Source of the DNA: Variovorax paradoxus
Lineage (GTDB): Bacteria > Pseudomonadota > Gammaproteobacteria > Burkholderiales > Burkholderiaceae_C
Reading direction: 5' to 3'
Length of the DNA stretch: 64,000 bases
Assembly (NCBI RefSeq): GCF_000834655.1
Contig: NZ_JXQQ01000028.1
Location: forward strand, 62,001-126,000
The position numbers and the translations under genes are program-made. Position 1 is the stretch's first letter. Every line of letters starts with the position of its first letter. The notes beneath the pieces were generated by a model that worked only from the letters and a program-made list of their open reading frames with translations, searched no databases and was not told the origin of the DNA. Shown piece after piece: positions 51,540-57,882 of the stretch.

Positions 51540-52448
51540 CCTAGCTTCCTTGAACCAAGCGAGCGAAATTGCTTCAACATTGGTGCGGACCCACTCAATC
51601 GAGCTCATGCCCGCGTCGCCATAAGGGGACGGCTTGGAAAAAACTGATTCCATCTCTGCCAGCACCTTCGATGAGGCTAGTTCTGGCGTAAACCCCATTG
51701 CCCGAAAAGCTCCCTCAAGACGACGAAGCGGGTAGTACCAGTGGGGATTGGTCGAGACAAATCCAACCTGATGCGCGACAAAATCCTCGATGGAAAATCG
51801 GCGAGAACTACAGTCGGCACCAGTAATTCGCTCGATTACGGCCTGCGTTCTCTTTAATACTTCATGTGTTCCGTTATTAGCTGAGCAACGCTCACGATAT
51901 TCTCGCTTGCGCTGGCGAAGATCAATTAATAACTGAGATTCATTGGCTGACAAATTGTGCGCTTTGGATATTATTGCAACCAAGGCGGGGTACGAAAATA
52001 CGTATCGACCAGCATTTGCAAGCTGCAGAATTGCGTGATTGCGAAAACCTACAGCAAGCACATCAAATGCCCATCCAATGAGAGCATCACATTGGGGAGT
52101 ACCGTTCGTCATTTCAAAGAGTTCGACATTCTTGACAATTCGATGACTGTAATTGTTCAAGGGGCGAAACTTTTCAAGCAAATCCCACAATCTTCCGTTA
52201 CGATCCAAAAGAATTTTGGATTCTTGCCTCAGATGCTGGAGGAAAAGGGAACCGTCTCGCGACAAATCTTCCAGCTGCTGCCAACTATATACGCTTGGAG
52301 AATACCCGCGACCAATCAGTTCACGTTCGACGAGGGAGATTTGTCCCATTCCGGCCAACAAAACATCTCTGTCGCTAATCTGATCGGCATCACCTCTAGA
52401 TGTAGAGCCGAAAATAGCCAAGCTCTCAACGTGTATCGACTGATTCAT
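51534..52448 (-). CDS. Pol-beta-type nucleotidyltransferase, AT-rich island
   Basis: 304 residues from ATG 52448, overlapping the upstream gene's stop by ATGA. The N-terminus has the nucleotidyltransferase signature G14-S15-TSRG followed by D26-x-D28 (SDRDV). The remaining 200 residues are predicted helical and do not match a family I recognise; a HEPN RxxxxH motif is not seen. Base composition is clearly less GC-rich than the genes on either side, a sign of transfer. The coupled partner is a pore-like membrane protein. A defence or toxin role is inferred from architecture only. Confidence 0.8.
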   Translation of the reverse strand: MNQSIHVESLAIFGSTSRGDADQISDRDVLLAGMGQISLVERELIGRGYSPSVYSWQQLEDLSRDGSLFLQHLRQESKILLDRNGRLWDLLEKFRPLNNYSHRIVKNVELFEMTNGTPQCDALIGWAFDVLAVGFRNHAILQLANAGRYVFSYPALVAIISKAHNLSANESQLLIDLRQRKREYRERCSANNGTHEVLKRTQAVIERITGADCSSRRFSIEDFVAHQVGFVSTNPHWYYPLRRLEGAFRAMGFTPELASSKVLAEMESVFSKPSPYGDAGMSSIEWVRTNVEAISLAWFKEARL

Positions 52449-53335
52449 CGCACAAACCTTTTCACTATCATTGCTGTCGAGAGTGCAATCCATGTAATCC
52501 CTAAGATCACCTGCCAAGAGACAGCTATCAAACCAAGCGAAGTAGACGGCGTAACTTCGGCAGTGCCAAATGTTGATAGATTGCCCATAGTGAAAAATGC
52601 GGTTTTAATTATCAACGGGACCGTATTTAGCTTAGAAGATTCGATGCCATATTCAGCCCAATGAGTGTAGTTGTACGCCCATACTACAGAGCAGAGCACA
52701 GGAGTCCAGAGAAGAATATTCCGAGTCCTTACGCCATAGCCAAAGAGTATCTGATAAGTAGCATTCCAGAACCAGAACGCGAAAAACCGCAAGTCCCCCC
52801 ACCTTTTTATGCCCTTCATTGCTGACCAATATCCGTACCGGTTGTAGCGTTGCCATAGTCGAAAGTGATACTCCGCTATGTCGCGAAACTCGGGTTGACT
52901 TTCATCAACCGAATTCTTAAGGAGTGTGTGGAAAAGATCTACGCCTACATTGGGATATAGTCTGCGGTCAAAAATATCTTTAAGAAAAGACCTGGGATCT
53001 AGATATGTTCTTGAGAGTTTAAATTTGTTGGTATTGCAGCGAATAAAATTGCATTGATAAAAAGCGCAGTCTTCAAAATGAGCGCCAAGAAAAAGGCATT
53101 CATCAAATGTGCAATTTGTGAAGACCACTCGAATGAAGTGGGTCTCGTAAAAGCGCATTCGCTTGAAAGTCTTATCCTTAAACTGAAGTGTATCTCTTGG
53201 AGTGGATGCTTGCAGTATGGAGCTAGGAAGGTACGCCTTCTCGAATACCTCAGAATTTTTGACGAGATGCCTCTCCAGCGTGGGCCCGTCAATTTTGGGC
53301 AATCTTTTTCCAAGGTCGAAGAATGAGTCAGCCAT
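52445..53335 (-). CDS. Pentapeptide-repeat protein with two-TM ion-channel-like C-terminus
   Basis: 296 residues. Residues 50-105 are pentapeptide repeats of the (C/T)xFxx kind (FTNCTFDECLFLGAHFEDCAF). A linker region then leads to TM1 (206-224), a P-loop-like segment (244-262) and TM2 (267-291). The P-loop reads STFGTAEVTP, aligning with TVGYGDITP of potassium channels but with the GYG filter replaced by GTA, so potassium selectivity is unlikely. Cytoplasmic beta-helix plus pore suggests a ligand- or protein-gated membrane effector. It is coupled to the nucleotidyltransferase gene and lies in AT-richer DNA. Confidence 0.8.
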   Translation of the reverse strand: MADSFFDLGKRLPKIDGPTLERHLVKNSEVFEKAYLPSSILQASTPRDTLQFKDKTFKRMRFYETHFIRVVFTNCTFDECLFLGAHFEDCAFYQCNFIRCNTNKFKLSRTYLDPRSFLKDIFDRRLYPNVGVDLFHTLLKNSVDESQPEFRDIAEYHFRLWQRYNRYGYWSAMKGIKRWGDLRFFAFWFWNATYQILFGYGVRTRNILLWTPVLCSVVWAYNYTHWAEYGIESSKLNTVPLIIKTAFFTMGNLSTFGTAEVTPSTSLGLIAVSWQVILGITWIALSTAMIVKRFVR

Positions 53336-53436
53336 CGTTGCTCTGATTTAGGGTTTGGGTCTGGCGAGGAAGACTATGCTTGAGCGTTGAATATAGACAT
53401 CAGCTTTTGGCCCCAACGGGAATTCGTGCCACTGCC

Positions 53437-53898
53437 TCACTCACACTGCATCCAGGACAAGGACGAAACCAGTGTGGCAGTTCCTGTGAAATATAAGAAC
53501 CTGTAGAACCATTGGTTAACGCGCTCAGAAAGAGTCACACCTCCAAAGCTTTGGATGTCCCATCCGCGGACGAATAGTGTTCCCCATAGCAAAAGACAGG
53601 TCCCAGCGATTTGCAACCACGCGATGTGCTTCGAACTTGCGCATTGCAGGAGGCTGCCCAAGCTGAGTCCGGCAATGAACCCGACTGCACCGGCACAAAG
53701 AACGAGGCATCCCGAACGGAAAAGTGCGCGTCGAACCGTAGTAGCGCGCGAAGGAGGTTCGTTGAGCGGAGCAGCGGAATTTAGCTCGCGGTTGTCTGCT
53801 GCCTCGGCCGCCTGAAAGCGACTCGGAGAGAAGATGAGCAATACACAGAGTCGGACAGCTCGGAAGAAACTCACCTGCGTTGGATAGGTATTCGCCAT
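53437..53898 (-). CDS. Small hypothetical membrane protein
   Basis: 153 residues from ATG 53898; upstream in-frame codons do not look coding. At least two hydrophobic helices are visible (CLVLCAGAVGFIAGLSLGSLL and IAWLQIAGTCLLLWGTLF). No recognised domain. It lies about 100 bases upstream of the pentapeptide/channel gene on the same strand and could be transcribed ahead of it, but composition and spacing do not prove a shared operon. Confidence 0.5.
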   Translation of the reverse strand: MANTYPTQVSFFRAVRLCVLLIFSPSRFQAAEAADNRELNSAAPLNEPPSRATTVRRALFRSGCLVLCAGAVGFIAGLSLGSLLQCASSKHIAWLQIAGTCLLLWGTLFVRGWDIQSFGGVTLSERVNQWFYRFLYFTGTATLVSSLSWMQCE

Positions 53899-54147
53899 GT
53901 CGGGTGCCAGTGTAGTTACGGCCCTGGCGCTGGAATGTCTTCTCTCGGCCGAAATAGGAAGTCTAGCCTCGACCAACGATAGTGCGCTATCGCTGCAAAG
54001 CAAACGCTCGCGCCCCATCTTCCAAGGTCAGCTTTAGAGCGCCAAGCTGCCTCTGATGTGTACTGCCAGTCTCGCGGAAGCAGCTCATCTCGATCATTAG
54101 AGTGGCACAGCCCGCCCATCACTGACATTGCCGAATCCTCGCGCGGC

Positions 54148-54170
54148 GCTTCGACAAGCTCGGTGAACGG
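54148..54170. repeat. Half copy of the REP-like palindrome
   Basis: GCTTCGACAAGCTCGGTGAACGG matches one arm of the palindromes at 48339 and 48471 apart from a two-base deletion. The opposite arm is absent. Confidence 0.7.
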
Positions 54171-54249
54171 ATTGCGGGTTCATCCTGATCTCAATCGCCG
54201 TTCGTGGCGGAGAGCACGCGGGCTGCAAAGGCAAACACATTCGCGTAGC

Positions 54250-54255
54250 TATACT
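54250..54255 (+). promoter_or_regulatory. Candidate -10 box for the structured leader
   Basis: TATACT, one mismatch from the sigma-70 -10 consensus, lies 30 bases before the first hairpin. No good -35 is visible at 16-19 bases. If used, transcription would begin near 54262 and include all the hairpins below. Confidence 0.4.
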
Positions 54256-54285
54256 GCGCCCCGTCACTTCAAAAACAGGCGTGAT

Positions 54286-54301
54286 CGGGATTGGACTCCC
54301 G
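54286..54301 (+). ncRNA. Leader hairpin displaying TTGGAC loop
   Basis: Stem CGGGA/TCCCG with the six-base loop TTGGAC. The loop is complementary to GTCCAA at 54429-54434 within the structured RNA downstream. The loop sequence is repeated at 54457-54463, directly after that RNA. Confidence 0.45.
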
Positions 54302-54317
54302 CTGAAATCACTGCGAC

Positions 54318-54351
54318 GAAAGCCGCAGCTACCGCAAGGACTGCGGCTTTC
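54318..54351 (+). terminator. Terminator-like hairpin within the leader
   Basis: Perfect 11-bp arms GAAAGCCGCAG/CTGCGGCTTTC. The loop can extend as CC-GCAA-GG with a GNRA tetraloop. It is followed by TCATTCG rather than a T-run, so it may attenuate rather than fully terminate. Confidence 0.5.
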
Positions 54352-54371
54352 TCATTCGTGCAACCTTTTTA

Positions 54372-54448
54372 GGCGGCTCGATGGGCGGGCGCAAGCCCGG
54401 CCGGTTTCACGCAAGTGGTTTCCCGGTAGTCCAACCTGTCGAGCCGCC
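54372..54448 (+). ncRNA. Compact multibranched RNA, phage C4-like architecture
   Basis: The outer 10-bp stem GGCGGCTCGA (54372-54381)/TCGAGCCGCC (54439-54448) encloses two hairpins with GCAA tetraloops. These are CGGGC-GCAA-GCCCG (54386-54399), and CAC-GCAA-GTG inside a CCGG/CCGG clamp (54401-54426). The single-stranded AGTCCAA follows at 54428-54434. AGTCCAA can pair with TTGGACT upstream (54291-54297) or downstream (54457-54463). Size and layout recall the C4 antisense RNAs of P1/P7-type phages; family membership needs a covariance search. Confidence 0.5.
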
Positions 54449-54507
54449 GCCCTCGATTGGACTCGGGTGCGTCGGTTTCAGTAAATCGAAACCCTTGGAG
54501 GCCATTG

Positions 54508-54807
54508 ATGGCTCACACTCCCCCGTTCCCCGAACCCTTCGACACCCATAGCGCCGCATCGCTCGCGCTTCAGGCGTGCGACAACATCGACAGCCTGCAC
54601 GACGTTCGACTCGCCTACGCGTGTATCGAACAACTCGTCGTTCCGCAGCATGCGGGCGACTCGGAAGATGTCCACCCCATCCGCACAGAACTGAGCGCGC
54701 TGATGCGGCTGGTGAACGAGGAGTTGCAGCGCCGCATCGAAACGACCGAGGCCACGATGCAGTCGCTGCGTCTGGCGGTAGACAAAGTCAGCGCGGCGCC
54801 GTGCTGA
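54508..54807 (+). CDS. Small protein of unknown function behind a structured leader
   Basis: 99 residues from ATG 54508, preceded by TTGGAGG. Predicted largely helical (ASLALQACDNIDSLHDVRLAYACIEQ, then a coiled IRTELSALMRLVNEELQRRIETTEATMQSLRLAV). There is no signal peptide or membrane segment. A hairpin GGTTTC/GAAACC (54474-54493) ends just before the ribosome-binding site and could mask it. The gene is convergent with the PP2C-kinase gene. I do not recognise the family; a phage-derived or regulatory small protein is possible. Confidence 0.6.
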   Translation: MAHTPPFPEPFDTHSAASLALQACDNIDSLHDVRLAYACIEQLVVPQHAGDSEDVHPIRTELSALMRLVNEELQRRIETTEATMQSLRLAVDKVSAAPC

Positions 54808-54862
54808 GGTCTTCGATCGTCGGCTTCGCGCCGCTGCGATCCGTTCGCTGAACCCGGCAGCC

Positions 54863-56620
54863 TCAACGCCCCAGGACCAACACCCCGAGCAGCACCGCCG
54901 ACACGATGGCCAGCAACGCTGTGGTCGTCTGCCAGAAACGCACGGGGTGCCGCTCCATCAGCGGTGGCATGCGTGGGCGAAGAAACGCCTGCCCCGGAGC
55001 CCGCAGATCGTGCGCGAGTTCGGACACGGCCTCCTGCCGCTTCATCGGATTCGGATTCAGCGCCTTCTGCAGCACCGCATCGACCCACTCGGGCAGGTCG
55101 GGCCGCAGGTGGCGCACCGGCACATAGCGCAGCCGGTTCACGTCGGCAGGCGACCGCACCCGCGAGACCTGCAGCCCATACGGCAACTGGCCCGTGAGCA
55201 TCTGGTAGACGATCACCGCCATCGAGAACAGGTCGGACCGCGCGCTGCCGCCATGGCCGGTGAAGTATTCGGGCGCCGTGTACTGCAGCGTGCCGGTGAT
55301 CGCGAGCGGCCTGCCCTCGCCCGCCCCATCGGCGAGCCCCGCCACATGCGTCGTCGCGAGGTCGATGATCCGCACGGTGCCGGTGCGGTCGATCATCACG
55401 TTCTCGGGGCGCACGTCCTGGTGCAGCATCTCCTTGCCGTGCAGCGCCTGCAGCCCGCTCGCGAGCTGCTCGGCGATGCGGCGCACGCTGTCGAGCGACG
55501 GCTTGGGGTTGTCGACCATCCACTGCGCGAGCGTCTGGCCATCGACATATTCCATGACGACGTACAGGTGGCCGCGCGTGCGTTCGATGGCGCTGGCCTT
55601 CAGCACATGCACGTTGTCGATGCGCCGCGCCACCCACTCCTCGAGCACGAAGCGGTCGAGGTACTCCGGGTCGTCGCGTAAATCAACCGACGGCAGCTTC
55701 AGCACGACCTGCTGCCCGCTCGCATCGTCCACGGCCAGGTGCACGTGGCTGCGCGAACTCACATGCAGTTCGCGCACGAGCGTGAAGCCTTCGAAGCGCG
55801 CGCGGGGCGCGAGCGGCGGCGCGATGGCGAGGCCCTCGCGTTGCATCGGAAGCTGTGCGGCATCGGCTGGCGGCAGTTCGTCGATGCGCACGAGCTGCAC
55901 CGTGCAGTCGTCGTCGCTGCCGCGGGACCGCGCGGCCTCCACGAGCAGGCGCGCTGCCTCGTCGAAGTCATCGCCGCAGCGCGCGATGGCATCGTGCACA
56001 GCGGCGGCATCGAGGTACGCATAGGCGCCGTCGGTGGCCAGCAGGTAGATCTCGCCCACCTCCGCCTCCCAGCAGCGGTAGTCGATCTCCACGTTCGGCC
56101 CCGCGCCCAGCGCGCGCCCGAGGTACGACTCCACCGACGACAGGTGCACGCGGTGGTCTTCAGTGAGCTGCTCCAGCCCGTTCGGATGCAGGCGGTGGAT
56201 GCGCGCATCCCCCACGTGCAGCATGTGCACGTCGCGGCCCTTGAAGATGAGCGCGCTGAAGGTGCAGACGTAGCCGCTGTCCTTGTCGAAGCGCGCATCG
56301 CTGCGCATGGTCTGCGCGTGCAGCCACGAGTTGGTGGCGCTCAGCACCCGCTGGGCCGCGCGGCGCACCGACCACGCATCGGAGGTGGCGTAGTAGTCGT
56401 CCAGAAAGCCCCGCACCGCCGCCGCGCTCGCCACCTGGCTCACGCGGCTGGAGCCGATGCCGTCGGCCAGCGCGACCGCGATGCCCTTGGACATGCGCAG
56501 CGTTCCCTCGGGCAGCATCGCGCCGTGAAAATCCTGGTTGACCTGGTTCACTGCACCGGGCTTGGCCAGCGAGTGCTGGCCGAGCGCAACGCGCAGCGCC
56601 TTCTGCGTGGGCATCGGCAT
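54863..56620 (-). CDS. Fused PP2C phosphatase and Ser/Thr protein kinase with C-terminal TM
   Basis: 585 residues. The N-terminal PP2C domain has its metal ligands (NQDFHG, LADGIGSS, HVGDARIHR, LATDGAYA, DDDCTVQ). The kinase domain (about 275-545) keeps the VLK lysine, HQDVRPEN (HRD as HQD) and DLA in place of DFG, while the glycine loop is degenerate. One membrane helix ends the chain (ALLAIVSAVLLGVLVLGR). It is directly downstream of the nitrite channel and nirBD. In other proteobacteria such fusions accompany nitrate/nitrite assimilation genes; it may regulate the channel. Confidence 0.9.
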   Translation of the reverse strand: MPMPTQKALRVALGQHSLAKPGAVNQVNQDFHGAMLPEGTLRMSKGIAVALADGIGSSRVSQVASAAAVRGFLDDYYATSDAWSVRRAAQRVLSATNSWLHAQTMRSDARFDKDSGYVCTFSALIFKGRDVHMLHVGDARIHRLHPNGLEQLTEDHRVHLSSVESYLGRALGAGPNVEIDYRCWEAEVGEIYLLATDGAYAYLDAAAVHDAIARCGDDFDEAARLLVEAARSRGSDDDCTVQLVRIDELPPADAAQLPMQREGLAIAPPLAPRARFEGFTLVRELHVSSRSHVHLAVDDASGQQVVLKLPSVDLRDDPEYLDRFVLEEWVARRIDNVHVLKASAIERTRGHLYVVMEYVDGQTLAQWMVDNPKPSLDSVRRIAEQLASGLQALHGKEMLHQDVRPENVMIDRTGTVRIIDLATTHVAGLADGAGEGRPLAITGTLQYTAPEYFTGHGGSARSDLFSMAVIVYQMLTGQLPYGLQVSRVRSPADVNRLRYVPVRHLRPDLPEWVDAVLQKALNPNPMKRQEAVSELAHDLRAPGQAFLRPRMPPLMERHPVRFWQTTTALLAIVSAVLLGVLVLGR

Positions 56621-56654
56621 CGAAGCGATGCGTGTGCGTCCGAGTGGCCGGCGC

Positions 56655-57467
56655 TCAGCTGGCCTTGCGCTTGGGCGCCGTCTTGTAGTGCGTCGAATAC
56701 AGCGTCAGCCCCACGAAGGTCAGGCCGCCGACGAGGTTGCCGATGACGGTGGGAATCTCGTTCCAGATCAGGTAGTCCATCAGCGTGAACTTGCCGCCCA
56801 GCAAGAGGCCGGTGGGGAACAGGAACATGTTGACGATCGAGTGTTCGAAGCCCATGTAGAAGAACACCATCACGGGCATCCACATGCCGATGGCCTTGCC
56901 CGACACGGTGGTGGACATCATGGCCGCGACCACGCCGGTGGAGACCATCCAGTTGCACATCACGCCGCGGATGAACAGCGTCAGCATGCCGGCGGCGCCG
57001 TGCGCGGCATAGCCCACGGTGCGGCCTTCGCCGATGTGGCCGAGCTTCTCGCCGATGGCGTTGGGCGCCTCGCTGAAGCCGAAGGTGAAGATGATCGCCA
57101 TGAACACCGCCACCGTGAGCGCGCCCGCGAAGTTGCCGACGAACACCAGGCTCCAGTTGCGCATGACGCCGCCCCAGGTGGCGCCGGGGCGCTTGTCGAG
57201 TACGGCGAGCGGCGCGAGCGTGAACACGCCGGTCAGCAGGTCGAAGCCCAGCAGGTACAGCATGATGAAGCCGACCGGGAACAGCATCGCGCCCACCAGC
57301 GCATTGCCGGTGTTCACGGTGATGGACACGGCAAAGGCCGCGGCGAGCGCCAGGATGGCGCCGGCCATGTAGGAGCGGATGAGCGTGTCGCGCGTGGACA
57401 TCAGCAGCTTGGATTCGCCGGCATCGACCATCTTGGTCACGAACTCGGCGGGGGCTAGATAGGCCAT
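56655..57467 (-). CDS. Formate/nitrite transporter family channel (NirC/FocA)
   Basis: 270 residues with six membrane helices and FNT-family signatures (GAMLFPVGFIMLYLLGFDLLTG, RNWSLVFVGNFAGAL, CNWMVSTGVVAA, MGFEHSIVNMF). Because it sits between nirBD and the PP2C-kinase, nitrite is the likely substrate. The gap to nirD is 52 bases. Confidence 0.93.
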   Translation of the reverse strand: MAYLAPAEFVTKMVDAGESKLLMSTRDTLIRSYMAGAILALAAAFAVSITVNTGNALVGAMLFPVGFIMLYLLGFDLLTGVFTLAPLAVLDKRPGATWGGVMRNWSLVFVGNFAGALTVAVFMAIIFTFGFSEAPNAIGEKLGHIGEGRTVGYAAHGAAGMLTLFIRGVMCNWMVSTGVVAAMMSTTVSGKAIGMWMPVMVFFYMGFEHSIVNMFLFPTGLLLGGKFTLMDYLIWNEIPTVIGNLVGGLTFVGLTLYSTHYKTAPKRKAS

Positions 57468-57519
57468 CGGGATTCCTTGAGAAAGCAGAGAAAAGATTGA
57501 AGCGTGGAAGGTGCGCGGC

Positions 57520-57861
57520 TCAGCCCAGCGCGACGAGTACGCGGCCGTCGTCTACGCGCACCGCATGGGCGCGCACCGAGTACTCGGGCGCCTCCAGGCA
57601 CTCGCCGCTGCGCAGGTCGAAGTGGTTCTTGTAGAGCGGCGAGGCGACGACGATGCGGTCGCCCAGGCTGCCCACGAGGCCGCGCGAGAGCACGCTGGCA
57701 TTGGCCTTGGGGTCCACGTTGTCGATGGCGTACAGGGCCTGTTCGCGGCCCACGCTGAAGATCGCGACATGCACGCCCTCCACCAGCGCGCAGACGCCGG
57801 TGTCGGGGAGGATGTCGGTGGCCGCGCACACGGCGGTCCATTGGAGGGCGTCGGTGGTCAT
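57520..57861 (-). CDS. nirD: Nitrite reductase small subunit NirD
   Basis: 113 residues with a Rieske-like fold (YAIDNVDPKANASVLSRGLVG, SPLYKNHFDLRSGECLE). As usual for NirD, it lacks the cluster-binding Cys/His pairs of true Rieske proteins. It partners NirB in NADH-dependent assimilatory nitrite reduction. It follows nirB by 21 bases. Confidence 0.95.
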   Translation of the reverse strand: MTTDALQWTAVCAATDILPDTGVCALVEGVHVAIFSVGREQALYAIDNVDPKANASVLSRGLVGSLGDRIVVASPLYKNHFDLRSGECLEAPEYSVRAHAVRVDDGRVLVALG

Positions 57862-57882
57862 CGTGGAGATCCTCGGTTGTCG

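Larger units (their letters stand above)
53899..54507. other. 609-base non-coding region with half REP element and structured leader
   Basis: The left 240 bases hold no recognised gene. A half copy of the REP-like palindrome lies at 54148-54170. From about 54250 rightwards the sequence is a chain of hairpins leading to the ORF at 54508, listed separately. Confidence 0.6.
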
